Positions 25,296 to 35,553 of a stretch of 64,000 nucleotides of DNA are shown piece after piece. The translations under genes and the position numbers were made by a program. The notes under the pieces were generated by a model. That model did not search any database and was not told the origin of the DNA. It saw nothing but the letters and a program-made list of their open reading frames with translations. Origin of the DNA: Paraburkholderia flagellata (GTDB lineage Bacteria; Pseudomonadota; Gammaproteobacteria; Burkholderiales; Burkholderiaceae); the NCBI RefSeq assembly GCF_021390645.1, contig NZ_JAJEJT010000004.1:682001-746000 (forward strand), given 5' to 3'. How positions within the stretch are numbered: the stretch's first letter is position 1; each line of letters starts with the position of its first letter.

Positions 25296-26339
25296 CTAGA
25301 ACCTGCAGTTTTCGAGCTTGTAGCGCGAAGGGGACTTGCCGCTGTTCTCGAGGAAGAAACGCGAGAACGCGGAGGGAGAAGAAAAGCCGAGAAGATCGCT
25401 CACGGCGGCCACCGAATAATCGGCCAGTGGCAGCAACCGCCTGGCTTCCTCGAGCCGTGCGTGGGACAGGATCGCCTGGAAGTTCGTCCCTTCGCCCTGC
25501 AAGCGCCGGTGCAGGGTCGAGCGCGAAATGCCAAGGCGGCCGCAGACTTCCTCCATGGGGTTCGAAAATGGCAGGCCAGCATGTGCCTCGCGAATCATCT
25601 TCGTCACGAAATCTTCGATCCTCGAAGAAAAGGAATGGCCGAGAAGAAAGCGTCGGATATCGGCATCGGCCTGCCCGCAGAGAATGTTTTCGGTGATCTC
25701 GTTGTACTTGCGATATGGTATGTCCGCCAACCCGGTGTTCATCAGCATGCGGTTGCGGCTTTGTCCGAACTTCACCGTCGCACCGCAAAGGTGCGATAGC
25801 TGAGAGACGGCCGCAAATGCGTCTCCAGTCAGCTCGATCTGGGTGGGGAACGGCTCATCGTCGTTGTACTGTTCGGCTAGCCGGATGAGCAGCAGAAAAT
25901 TATAAAAGGCGCTCGATGAACTTCTGCCCGCGCCGTCCAGAACGTACTCGAATTCGAATGTCTGGCCAGCGCGCTTGACCTTCACCGTATCGACATTTCC
26001 GATCAAGACCCGATAGCGCAGGAACTGGTCAAAGGCCTTCGTGAGCGTCGGGCTATTCGTGACGATGGCCAATAACGTGCTAATGGGCGCGCGAAAGGAA
26101 TAACTGGAAAAAATTTCGAGCCGCTCCGAAGCCTGGTAGCCGGGCTCCAGCAGATTGAGCATCGCAATGTGCTTGTGAGCAGGTATGCGCCCGTCCGGAT
26201 GGGCGAGTTCGGCCTCCGTTATGCCGGTGAGGCGCGTGAAATCGTGCGGCGACATGCCGTGTTCAACTGCGGATCTGAGTGAAAGCTGGGCAAGGACGTT
26301 TGAAACGGTCTTTTGATCGGTCGTCATGGGAGACACCAT
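25296..26339 (-). CDS. AraC-family transcriptional regulator
   Basis: This 347-residue regulator has an N-terminal OruR/ArgR-like ligand domain (about 10-220) and a C-terminal AraC DNA-binding domain with both helix-turn-helix motifs (VCGRLGISRSTLHRRLQGEG and VAAVSDLLGFSSPSAFSRFF). It is divergent from the GH3 beta-glucosidase gene across 385 bases, so control of that gene is plausible. An alternative ATG at 26327 would remove four residues; neither start has a clear ribosome site. Confidence 0.92.
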   Translation of the reverse strand: MVSPMTTDQKTVSNVLAQLSLRSAVEHGMSPHDFTRLTGITEAELAHPDGRIPAHKHIAMLNLLEPGYQASERLEIFSSYSFRAPISTLLAIVTNSPTLTKAFDQFLRYRVLIGNVDTVKVKRAGQTFEFEYVLDGAGRSSSSAFYNFLLLIRLAEQYNDDEPFPTQIELTGDAFAAVSQLSHLCGATVKFGQSRNRMLMNTGLADIPYRKYNEITENILCGQADADIRRFLLGHSFSSRIEDFVTKMIREAHAGLPFSNPMEEVCGRLGISRSTLHRRLQGEGTNFQAILSHARLEEARRLLPLADYSVAAVSDLLGFSSPSAFSRFFLENSGKSPSRYKLENCRF

Positions 26340-26724
26340 GGAACGGGGAAACGTCGCCTCGGCAAACCGCGTGTAGCTGGTGACTTTAGCATCCTTGTTT
26401 CAAACGTCAAATGGCCTGATGCGCTCGCATATCGAATCGGCATGATTCGATTCGCATTGCTCCGAGCCTGCGCCGCGAAACCGTAATCTGCTCGCAAGGT
26501 AACGGCGAAATGGCACATGACGCAGGGTTAAGGCAAACCCTGATGTCGCGACATAAGGTTAAGTTCCGCGACAGCACGATAAGCGCAAACGTTTCTCTGG
26601 GTGATATCGTCATCTCGCTACGTAGGGTAATTCAATACAAAACAAGACGAAAAATGTAGTCCGATTACGGCCCCGCAATCCTGCGGGTCATCGCTCATGC
26701 AATCGGCAAGACAGGAGAGACACC
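26340..26724. other. Intergenic region between divergent AraC and GH3 genes
   Basis: No gene is seen in these 385 bases. The stretch is noticeably more AT-rich than its neighbours and must hold both promoters. An AGGAGAG ribosome site at its right end serves the GTG start of the GH3 gene. No convincing operator could be picked out by eye. Confidence 0.5.
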
Positions 26725-29049
26725 GTGAGGAATGCGAAGCAAATAGCAGTTGCGGTCGCCGGCGCATTGTGTGCCGGCTCCGTGGCGTACGCGGATCAAG
26801 CAGCCACCAGCAACACATGGGGCGCCAGCCCGTTTTCGATTGTGTCGCAGTTCTTTTCCCAGGCTTCAGGCGCGGCACAGCCGTCCGCCGACTGGAAAGA
26901 CAAGGGCGATATCGCCGACCGGCGCGCGGCAGTGCTGGTATCCCAACTGACGCTCGACGAGAAGATCCAATTGGTGCACGGAACGGGCATTCCCACCGTC
27001 GGTCTGGGTGGCCCGTTTCCTTCGTGGGTGCAGGGCGCAGGTTACATCCCCGGCGTCAGCCGTCTGGGCATTCCCCCGTTGGCTACCGCGGATTCGGCTG
27101 GCGGCGTGAACGTGCAGAACGCGCATACCACGGCTTTTCCCGCACCGATCGGGCTCGCCTCGAGCTGGAACGTGGCGCTCGCGGGAGCCTACGGCGCGCG
27201 TATTGCGCGTGAGCTTCGCGTGCTCGGCTATGCGGAAGGACTGGGCGGCGGCGTCAACCTTGCACGCGAGCCGCGTGATGGCCGCACGTTCGAGTATATG
27301 GGCGAAGATCCCGTGCTGACCGGCACGATGAGCGCCGCCCGCACCATGGGAACGCAGTCGCAGAACGTGATCGCTACGGTGAAGCACTACGCGATGAACG
27401 ACCAGGAAACGAACCGGATGACGAGTAATTCCGTGGTCGATGAGAGGACGATGCGGGAAACGGAGTTGCTCGCATTCGAAATTGCCGTGCGCGAGGGACA
27501 TCCCGGCAACGTGATGTGCTCGTACAACCTGATCAACGGCGTGTATGCGTGCCAGAACCCGGAGCTCCTCACGACCATCCTGAAGAACGAGTGGGGATTC
27601 AAGGGCAAAGTTCAGTCGGACTGGACGGCCAACCATAGCACCGTCGCGTCCGCGATGGCGGGTCTCGATGAAGAGCAGCCAGGCGATCTCGGTACGGCAG
27701 GGGCGGGCTTTGGCATTCAGTCGTATTTCAGCAGCGCGCTCAAGGCCGCGGTCCAGGCCGGCAGCGTCCCGGTTTCGCGTCTGAATGACATGGTCTTTCG
27801 CAAGCTTCGCACCATGATCGCGCTTGGCGTCCTGGACAACCCGCCAACCCCCGGCGGCTCGGTCGACCAGACGGCAGGCAATCGCGACGCTTTGGCCGTG
27901 GCGCACGAGTCGATAGTTCTGCTGAAGAATGGCTCGGCATCTGGCAGCAATCAGCCGGTCCTTCCGCTCGCTGCTAGCGGCCTGCATTCGATCGTCGTGA
28001 TTGGAGGACATGCCGATGTCGGCGTGCTGTCCGGAGGCGGGTCGGGAGGCGTGCCCGCGGCAGACGGCAATGCAGTATCGGGATGCCAGTCCGGCAATCC
28101 GCTGCTTTCGACGTGTGCGACATGGTATAAGTCCTCGCCGTACAGCGCCATCAAGGCCAAGGCGCCCCAGGCGACGGTGACGTTCTTCGACGGCACGAAC
28201 GCCGCGGCGGCAGCGAGCGCGGCCGCCAGCGCCGATGTGGCGATCGTGTTCGCCACGCAGTGGGAAAGCGAGGGCACGGACCTGGCGAACTTGTCCTTGC
28301 CGGACAACAAGGCGGACCCGAGCAATCAGCTTTACGACCAGAATGCGCTGATCAATGCGGTGGCCGCGAAGGCCAAGCGGATCATCGTCGTGCTGGAAAA
28401 CGGGAGTCCCATTACGATGCCGTGGCTCGCCAGCGTTCACGGCGTAGTGGAAGCGTGGTACCCGGGTGTGCAAGGCGGGCAGGCGATCGCGGACATTCTG
28501 TTCGGCGACGTGAATCCGTCCGCCAAGCTGCCGATCACCTTCCCGCGACAGGAAGCCGATCTGCCGCAGCCGACGATCGACCCCAACAACCTCAACGTCG
28601 TCTATAGCGAAGGACTCCTGATGGGATACCGCTGGTTCGATGCGAAAAACATCGATCCGTTGTTCCCCTTCGGCTACGGCCTCTCCTATACGACGTACTC
28701 GTACTCGGGGCTCAGGACGCGTACCGATCATGGCGGCAACGTGATTGCCACCTTCACCGTCGCCAACACGGGTTCGCGTGCAGGGGCCGAAGTTGCACAG
28801 GTGTATGCGACACTGCCGCCGGGCTTGGGCGAGCCGCCGCAGCGCCTGGTGGGCTGGGCGAAGGTCGCTTTGCGGCCTGGCCAGTCGCAACAGGTGAACG
28901 TCGTCATCCCGGCGCGGCGCCTCGCGACATGGAATGTCACGACGCACTCGTGGCAAGTGCATGGCGGAAGCTACGAGATCCGGGCCGCGTCGTCGTCGCG
29001 TGACACGAATGCGTTGTCAGAACGCGTGACCGTTGGGGATATGCACTAA
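26725..29049 (+). CDS. Exported glycoside hydrolase family 3 beta-glucosidase-type enzyme
   Basis: This 774-residue enzyme starts at GTG 26725 behind AGGAGAG and has a signal peptide (AVAVAGALCAGSVAYA, cleavage near residue 23). The GH3 N-terminal TIM barrel contains the motifs NLAREPRDGRTFEYMGEDP, TVKHYAMNDQE and the nucleophile aspartate in VQSDWTANHS. A GH3 C-terminal domain follows (IVFATQWESEGTD) and then a fibronectin-III-like domain. It should act in the periplasm or outside on beta-linked oligosaccharides; specificity (glucose, xylose, steroid or phenolic glucosides) is not readable. The divergent AraC gene may regulate it. Confidence 0.93.
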   Translation: MRNAKQIAVAVAGALCAGSVAYADQAATSNTWGASPFSIVSQFFSQASGAAQPSADWKDKGDIADRRAAVLVSQLTLDEKIQLVHGTGIPTVGLGGPFPSWVQGAGYIPGVSRLGIPPLATADSAGGVNVQNAHTTAFPAPIGLASSWNVALAGAYGARIARELRVLGYAEGLGGGVNLAREPRDGRTFEYMGEDPVLTGTMSAARTMGTQSQNVIATVKHYAMNDQETNRMTSNSVVDERTMRETELLAFEIAVREGHPGNVMCSYNLINGVYACQNPELLTTILKNEWGFKGKVQSDWTANHSTVASAMAGLDEEQPGDLGTAGAGFGIQSYFSSALKAAVQAGSVPVSRLNDMVFRKLRTMIALGVLDNPPTPGGSVDQTAGNRDALAVAHESIVLLKNGSASGSNQPVLPLAASGLHSIVVIGGHADVGVLSGGGSGGVPAADGNAVSGCQSGNPLLSTCATWYKSSPYSAIKAKAPQATVTFFDGTNAAAAASAAASADVAIVFATQWESEGTDLANLSLPDNKADPSNQLYDQNALINAVAAKAKRIIVVLENGSPITMPWLASVHGVVEAWYPGVQGGQAIADILFGDVNPSAKLPITFPRQEADLPQPTIDPNNLNVVYSEGLLMGYRWFDAKNIDPLFPFGYGLSYTTYSYSGLRTRTDHGGNVIATFTVANTGSRAGAEVAQVYATLPPGLGEPPQRLVGWAKVALRPGQSQQVNVVIPARRLATWNVTTHSWQVHGGSYEIRAASSSRDTNALSERVTVGDMH

Positions 29050-29058
29050 GGTGCGGAC

Positions 29059-29085
29059 GGCCTGGGCGGAGCATGTGCCCAGGCC
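29059..29085 (+). terminator. Probable terminator after the GH3 gene
   Basis: GGCCTGGGC and GCCCAGGCC form a perfect 9-bp stem with a 9-base loop 9 bases after the stop. A T-containing tract (TTCTGCACATTTTC) follows but no continuous T run. Confidence 0.5.
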
Positions 29086-29134
29086 TTCTGCACATTTTCA
29101 ATCGACCCTCCGCGGCTTGGGGCGGAGAAGTGGA

Positions 29135-29932
29135 CTAGCCGGGTCGCTTTTCAAATACATCCTTGACGACCGGAAGTGCCGTAAACACATTTGGCCAACC
29201 CGCATAAAACGCCAGTTGCGTCATCACTTCCTCGGCCTGTGCCCTGGTCAGCCCATTATCCATTGCACGGTTCAGATGGTAGGTCAGTTGCGCGACCTGT
29301 CCGGTGGCGACCAATGCGCTGACCGTGACGAGACTACGGTCGCGGGGCGCAAGGCCGGGTCGCAGCCATAGGTCGTTGAATAATGCATCCCGGGTGAATT
29401 GAACAACCCCCGGCGAGACGGCGCCAAAATTTTGCTGCACTGTGCTTTCGCGCTGATCTTCTGCCGCCTTGTCGACAGGCAGAAGTTCAACTGCCGCAGG
29501 CGGGAGTTGCGTCACGGTAATCCCACGTCTCTCGAAAACGGCGTTCGTTACCTTCACGGCGGCGGTCGCATTGGCCCAGCCGGAATAAAAAGCGAGATGC
29601 GTGATGATCTCCGAAATCTCGCTGGGCTCGAGGCCGCTGTCGAGGGCGAGGTCGAGATAGAACGGCAACTCTGTGCTCTGATTGCGAGCAATCAACACTG
29701 ACAGCGTGACGATGCTGCGATCCCGGGCGCAGAGCTGCGGACGTTTCCACAGGTTGCCCAGCACCACATCATTCGTATAGCTCGCAAGGGCGGGTGAAAC
29801 GCTGTCCATTCCGGCAAGCAGGTTGACGGAGGACGCGTGAGCCAGACTTTCCATACCAGTTTTCCTTTCGAACTGCGAACAGGCTGCGGTACCGAGCGCA
29901 AGCGACATCATCGCTACAGCGAATATCCTCAT
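29135..29932 (-). CDS. Exported carboxymuconolactone-decarboxylase-family protein (two CMD domains)
   Basis: This 265-residue protein has a signal sequence ending MSLALGTAACSQ, which could be a lipobox with Cys near residue 18. It contains two tandem CMD/AhpD-like domains, each with an RDRS(I/L)VT(L/V)S start and LAFY(S/A)GW(A/P)N end. Neither copy has the CxxC redox pair of AhpD, so a peroxidase-type function is unlikely. Its role is unknown. The ATG at 29932 has GAGGGGA upstream. It is divergent from the LysR gene at 30032. Confidence 0.85.
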   Translation of the reverse strand: MRIFAVAMMSLALGTAACSQFERKTGMESLAHASSVNLLAGMDSVSPALASYTNDVVLGNLWKRPQLCARDRSIVTLSVLIARNQSTELPFYLDLALDSGLEPSEISEIITHLAFYSGWANATAAVKVTNAVFERRGITVTQLPPAAVELLPVDKAAEDQRESTVQQNFGAVSPGVVQFTRDALFNDLWLRPGLAPRDRSLVTVSALVATGQVAQLTYHLNRAMDNGLTRAQAEEVMTQLAFYAGWPNVFTALPVVKDVFEKRPG

Positions 29933-30031
29933 CGGCACTCCCCTCGACTGCGCTTGACCACATGCCGAATCTGAAATCTAACGTACCCACTCATCATCGA
30001 CTAGGCGCTAAAATCGGCAAACACCTATGAA

Positions 30032-30952
30032 ATGAGTTCATCAATGCGTCGCGAAAGCTATAACGACCTGCTCGCCCTGATCGCCGTTGCGCGCGAGCGC
30101 AGCTTCACGCGTGCCGCCGCGCAACTCGGCGTATCTCAGTCAGCCTTGAGCCATACCATCCGCGCCCTCGAAACGCGGCTCGGAATGCGACTTCTGACCC
30201 GAACCACGCGCAGTGTCGCGCCAACGGAGGCAGGCGAGCGCCTCATTCAGGCCATCACCCCCCGTTTTGAAGAGATCGATTCCGAACTGGCGGCCGTGAC
30301 GGAGTTTCGGGACAAACCTGCCGGCACGATCCGCATCACCGCTACCGATTACGCGACCGAGACGGTCCTGTGGCCCAGGTTGTCCCCGGTGCTGCATGCG
30401 TATCCCGATCTCAAGGTGGAGATCATCACCGACTATGGCCTCTCGGACATCGTGGCCGATCGGTACGACATCGGCGTTCGCCACGGCGATCAGGTAGCGA
30501 AGGACATGATCGCGGTCCGCCTCGCGCCCGAAATGCGCATGGCAATCGTCGGCGCGCCGAAGTACCTGAAAACGCGTTCGATTCCAAAGAAGCCCCAGGA
30601 TTTGACCGCGCACAACTGCATCAATCTGCGTTTGCCGACGCTGGGCGGCTTTTACGCATGGGAGTTAAAGAAAGGCCGTCGCGAAGTGCAGGTGCGCGTC
30701 GACGGCCAACTCGCTTTCAACGGGACCTACCAAATGCTGGCTGCCGCGTTGTCGGGATATGGCCTGGCTTACGTTCCGGCAGACCTCGCGCAGCCTCATG
30801 TCGCAGCAGGTCGCCTTGTGACGGTTCTGGAAGACTGGTGTCCCACCTTTCCAGGGCTGCACGCCTGCTATGCGACCCGACGTGAGTTCTCGCGAGCGCT
30901 GACCGTGGTCATCGATGCGATCCGCTATCGTGAAGGAAAGCCCAGGACCTGA
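30032..30952 (+). CDS. LysR-family transcriptional regulator
   Basis: This 306-residue regulator has an N-terminal helix-turn-helix (FTRAAAQLGVSQSALSHTI) and a substrate-binding domain with the PAGTIRITATDYA junction typical of regulators next to oxidoreductase genes. It is divergent from the CMD lipoprotein and lies upstream of an aldo/keto reductase gene in the same direction; either could be a target. A 12-bp palindrome GATTCATGAATC lies just after its stop (30958-30969), in the gap before the reductase gene. Confidence 0.92.
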   Translation: MSSSMRRESYNDLLALIAVARERSFTRAAAQLGVSQSALSHTIRALETRLGMRLLTRTTRSVAPTEAGERLIQAITPRFEEIDSELAAVTEFRDKPAGTIRITATDYATETVLWPRLSPVLHAYPDLKVEIITDYGLSDIVADRYDIGVRHGDQVAKDMIAVRLAPEMRMAIVGAPKYLKTRSIPKKPQDLTAHNCINLRLPTLGGFYAWELKKGRREVQVRVDGQLAFNGTYQMLAAALSGYGLAYVPADLAQPHVAAGRLVTVLEDWCPTFPGLHACYATRREFSRALTVVIDAIRYREGKPRT

Positions 30953-31126
30953 GATTCGATTCATGAATCTGGCTCATGAGGGTTTGCCGTTTGACTGGCT
31001 TTATCACTAGATCCCATCGACTTATGATGCTCCATGCGGGCGGCGATCGAAGCGCCGGCTGACGCGCCTTTTCCGGCGCGAACGTTCTGGTTAACCGCGG
31101 GCACAGCCTGCATGGAGATGATGAGA

Positions 31127-32140
31127 ATGGACTACCGATATCTGGGGCGCAGCGCCCTCAAGGTTTCGTCCCTCTGCCTGGGTGCAATGATGTTTGGCGG
31201 CGAAACGGACGAAGCGACCTCGCGCCGGATTATCGACAAGGCTTTCGACCAGGGTGTCAACTTTCTCGACACCGCCGATGTCTATCACGCAGGCCGGTCT
31301 GAAGAAATCGTCGGTCGGGCCATCGCGGAACGACGGGACGACTGGATCGTCGCAACGAAGTTTGGCTATCCCGCGTCGGCGACTGCCCGTCCAAACGAGC
31401 AGGGGCAATCACGCAAATGGATTTGCCAGACGGTCGACGCCAGCCTGAAGCGTTTGGGCACTGACTACATCGACGTTCTCTACTTTCACCGCTCCCTTGT
31501 CGACGCGCCGCTCGAAGAAGGGGTTCGTGCCATCGGCGACCTCATTCGCCAGGGCAAGGTGCGTTACTTCGGCCTTTCCAACTTCCGTGCCTGGCGTATT
31601 GCGGAGATCGTGCGCCTGACCGATCAACTCGGCATTGATCGTCCCGTTGCAATCGAACCGGTTTACAACATGGTCGACCGCACGGCCGAAGTCGAACTGA
31701 TGCCTGCCGCTGGGCACTATGGCATTGGCGTCGTACCTTACAGCCCGCTCGCGCGAGGTGTATTGACCGGCAAATACGCACTCGACGGCGCACCACCTGC
31801 CGACTCCCGTGTTGCGCGCGGTGACAAACGTATCCAGCAGACTGAGTGGCGTCCGGAATCCCTCGCCATCGCACAGAAAGTCGCGGCGCATGCCGCCGAG
31901 CGCGGCACCACCTCGATTGCGTTTGCGATCGCATGGGTGCTCAGGAACAAGCTCGTGAGTTCCGCCATCGCGGGGCCACGCACGCAAGCGCATTGGGACA
32001 GTTACATGGAGGCGCTGTCGTTGCAACTGGGACCGGAAGACGAAAAGTTCGTCGACAGTCTCGTTCCGCCTGGCCATGCATCGACGCCGGGTTATACGGA
32101 TCCGAACTATCCCGTCGAAGGCCGACGCGTAGACGGTTGA
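31127..32140 (+). CDS. Aldo/keto reductase
   Basis: This 337-residue NADPH-dependent reductase starts MDYRYLGRSALKVSSLCLGAM. The catalytic tetrad is visible: Asp and Tyr in DTADVYHAGRSEEI, Lys in VATKFGY and His in YFHRSL. The C-terminal coenzyme site is AIAGPRTQAHWDSY. An ATG at 31127 with GGAG 9 bases upstream is preferred to the in-frame ATG at 31034, which would add sequence unlike the family. It probably reduces carbonyl compounds; the natural substrate is unknown. Confidence 0.92.
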   Translation: MDYRYLGRSALKVSSLCLGAMMFGGETDEATSRRIIDKAFDQGVNFLDTADVYHAGRSEEIVGRAIAERRDDWIVATKFGYPASATARPNEQGQSRKWICQTVDASLKRLGTDYIDVLYFHRSLVDAPLEEGVRAIGDLIRQGKVRYFGLSNFRAWRIAEIVRLTDQLGIDRPVAIEPVYNMVDRTAEVELMPAAGHYGIGVVPYSPLARGVLTGKYALDGAPPADSRVARGDKRIQQTEWRPESLAIAQKVAAHAAERGTTSIAFAIAWVLRNKLVSSAIAGPRTQAHWDSYMEALSLQLGPEDEKFVDSLVPPGHASTPGYTDPNYPVEGRRVDG

Positions 32141-32172
32141 TCGCAGGATTCGCCCTTGCTCAACCAGGCGCA

Positions 32173-33144
32173 CTAGCGAGCGCGGCTGGACCGCCGCGTT
32201 CGCGAAGCAAACTGGGCTAGCTCTTTGTCAGCGAGCACATAGTCGCTGCAGTCGTGCAGGCGAGCGAGGGCAAGGTCCAGGAACGCACGTACTCGCTTGG
32301 GCTGAGCGGCTCGACTTCCGTAGTACACGTGCAAGCCGATGTGCGCGCTCATATGCTGCACGAGCACTGGCTCCAGTCGTCCCGTCCGGATGTAGGGCGC
32401 CGCCGAGTAGCTCGCGAGCTGTCCCAGGACTTGCCCCGCGAGCACGGCTTGCAACTCCAGTTCCGCGTCATTCGTCGCGAATGCGGGGGACATCTGACGA
32501 TGTTCGAGCTTGCCATCCACGCTCAGGTACCACGGCGCCACCTTGCCGGTGGCCGCATGCCGGAAGACGCTGCAGCGATGCGCAGCCAGCTCATCGAGTG
32601 TCGATGGCGCTCCGTACGCCTTCAGGTACCCGGGTGCCGCGCACACGATCATCTGTATCGGGAAAAGTTGTCGACCGATTACGCCTTCGCCGGGCGACAC
32701 CCCGATCCGGAAGCCGACATCGACGCGATCCAGCACCCAGTTGCCGATACCGTCATCGAGCTGGACATCCGGCTGGATACCGGGGTGCTCCCGGCAGAAT
32801 TCGTCGAGCAGCGGCATGAGGATGGCGGCGAACGACGATTTCGGTCCAACGATCCTCAGCGGCCCGGCAATCTCATCCTTGGACTCTCGCGCCAAGGCTA
32901 GAGCCCTGTTCAGCGCTGCCAAGGCGGGCTGTGTGTTCTCCAGGAAACGTTGGCCTTCCTCGGTAAGGGCGAGGCTGCGCGTCGTTCGATGCAACAGGCG
33001 CACTCCAAGATGCTGCTCCAGTTGCGCAATGGCCTGGCTGGCCGCCTGGGGCGTGACGCCTTGGGCCAACGCAGCTTTTCGGATGCTGCCGAGTTCCACG
33101 GCTTTGGCAAACGTCGCGATGGCCTTGAAGTCGTTGATGGGCAT
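32173..33144 (-). CDS. LysR-family transcriptional regulator
   Basis: This 323-residue regulator starts MPINDFKAIATFAKAVELGS with the helix-turn-helix IRKAALAQGVTPQAASQAIA. The ATG at 33144 is preferred to one at 33201 because LysR proteins start close to the helix-turn-helix and AGAAGAG lies upstream. It is divergent from the aldo/keto reductase at 33356. A perfect 10-bp inverted repeat between them (33192-33218) is the likely operator. Confidence 0.92.
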   Translation of the reverse strand: MPINDFKAIATFAKAVELGSIRKAALAQGVTPQAASQAIAQLEQHLGVRLLHRTTRSLALTEEGQRFLENTQPALAALNRALALARESKDEIAGPLRIVGPKSSFAAILMPLLDEFCREHPGIQPDVQLDDGIGNWVLDRVDVGFRIGVSPGEGVIGRQLFPIQMIVCAAPGYLKAYGAPSTLDELAAHRCSVFRHAATGKVAPWYLSVDGKLEHRQMSPAFATNDAELELQAVLAGQVLGQLASYSAAPYIRTGRLEPVLVQHMSAHIGLHVYYGSRAAQPKRVRAFLDLALARLHDCSDYVLADKELAQFASRTRRSSRAR

Positions 33145-33191
33145 GGTGAACTCTTCTGCTGAAGCGCGGACGCAATCGTCGCACAGACTAT

Positions 33192-33218
33192 CCAGTATCA
33201 ACTAGAAATTGATACTGG
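33192..33218. promoter_or_regulatory. Perfect inverted repeat between LysR and aldo/keto reductase genes
   Basis: CCAGTATCAA (33192-33201) and TTGATACTGG (33209-33218) are exact reverse complements with a 7-base spacer. The dyad is 48 bases from the LysR start and 137 bases from the reductase start. It has the shape of a strong LysR recognition site. Confidence 0.65.
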
Positions 33219-33223
33219 TGTAA

Positions 33224-34207
<984 letters not shown>

Positions 34208-34444
34208 CACGCAATCGGCGTAACCGCCCTACAAGCCGGGCAGGTCGCCGCCTGGCCGAGGGCGGTGGGATGCATGCTCCGCATTCGCTCGCATTCGGCC
34301 CGAGGCATGAGACTGGTACATGCAGTCGTACCAGAAGTTGTTCCCGGTGAGCATCCCGCCCTCGAATGGCTTCGGATCGGTAGCTTGTGATGCATCGTCA
34401 CAGGCGTCGAACGATAGAAACGGGCAACCTCATGCTACGTGCGT

Positions 34445-35455
34445 TCAAGTGACCACTTCGATCGCATGAAACAACCGCCGTCGATCTGGATCCGACGAGC
34501 GGACACCATCGCTGATGACGTTCCTGAGGCACTGAACGAAGCACTCCGCGACGGAACTCATCGGTTGTCCGCGGCGCGAAATAATGCCAATAGACGTTTC
34601 CTCGAGATCGTCCCCGATCGGCAATGCACACACCCGCTCGCGAACCATGTCGCTTTCAACAAGCGGCCACGGGAAGATGCTCAGCATGTCCGAGTCGGCC
34701 AACTGAGCGAGTGCGATTGCCAGTGAGTGGACGTAGTGGATGCGTTTCGGCTCGGCGAGGCCATACCGCCTGAACAGGATGTGCGCATGACTGTCCCGGC
34801 TGCCCGCATCCCATGGCAGCAGCCACGTCGCGTCGGTGAGTTCGGCAAGCGAGCGTGCGTGAGCCGCCGGATGCCCTCGGCGTGCAACGACAGTCGAATG
34901 CGTGACGAAAAGCGGCACGTGCCTGAACTCCGATTGCACTGTGACGGGTGCCAGCCGCCCGATTACGAAATCGATCGTGCCGTCGCGCAGCTTCGGCTGC
35001 ACGACGCCAGCCAGTCCTTCGTAGAACTCCAGTTGAACATCCGGCATCTGGTCCAGGAAGCAGCGCGTTGTTTCCGAAAGGAAGGCGAGTGCTACCCACG
35101 GCGTCACACCCACCGTGAGTTTGCCTGCCGGCGCGCGTCGCATTGCGTCGATTTCGGCCTCTGCCTGTGCGATCTGCGCGACGACGAGCCGGGCATGCAC
35201 GACGAGCGCGCGCCCGTACTCGGTGAAGGTGATTCCAGTCGCGCTGCGATTGACGAGCGGCACGTGCAAGTCGGCTTCGAGATCGCGAATCGTACGGGTC
35301 AACGCAGCGGGTGACAGGTCCAGCGTGCGGGCTGCCGCGCGAATGCTGCCGGTATCGGCGATCGTGACGAGCACATTGAGTTGATGAGTTTTCAACGAAA
35401 AAGGACTCGATCGTCTTGGGGACAGTGAGAATGCGAGGGCGATTCTGGCACGCAT
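34445..35455 (-). CDS. LysR-family transcriptional regulator
   Basis: This roughly 336-residue regulator has its helix-turn-helix at IRAAARTLDLSPAALTRTIRD. The N-terminus is longer than usual: the first canonical LysR residues (KTHQLNVLVTIADTGS) appear about 20 residues after the ATG at 35455, and no good internal start was found. It is divergent from an M20 amidohydrolase gene. A near-perfect dyad directly upstream of its ATG (35456-35478) suggests autoregulation. Confidence 0.88.
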   Translation of the reverse strand: MRARIALAFSLSPRRSSPFSLKTHQLNVLVTIADTGSIRAAARTLDLSPAALTRTIRDLEADLHVPLVNRSATGITFTEYGRALVVHARLVVAQIAQAEAEIDAMRRAPAGKLTVGVTPWVALAFLSETTRCFLDQMPDVQLEFYEGLAGVVQPKLRDGTIDFVIGRLAPVTVQSEFRHVPLFVTHSTVVARRGHPAAHARSLAELTDATWLLPWDAGSRDSHAHILFRRYGLAEPKRIHYVHSLAIALAQLADSDMLSIFPWPLVESDMVRERVCALPIGDDLEETSIGIISRRGQPMSSVAECFVQCLRNVISDGVRSSDPDRRRLFHAIEVVT

Positions 35456-35478
35456 GGTGACAACAAAATGTTGCCACC
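35456..35478. promoter_or_regulatory. Inverted repeat next to the LysR start
   Basis: GGTGACAACA and TGTTGCCACC are reverse complements at 9 of 10 positions, separated by AAA. The dyad touches the LysR start codon. A second pair, GTTGTGC (35504-35510) and GCACAAC (35533-35539), lies 25 bases further, before the amidohydrolase gene. Confidence 0.4.
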
Positions 35479-35553
35479 GTGCGAATTTTACGCCTACCGG
35501 CGAGTTGTGCAATCGACTACTTTGACGGTCACGCACAACCGACTGAACTTCCC

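Noticed and set aside
26866-28962. A 698-codon open frame on the minus strand
   Set aside because: It is the exact antisense shadow of the GH3 gene, whose plus-strand product has a signal peptide and full family motifs; long antisense frames are common in GC-rich DNA.
31034-31126. N-terminal extension of the first aldo/keto reductase from an upstream ATG
   Set aside because: The added residues are unlike the family and the internal ATG at 31127 has a good ribosome site.
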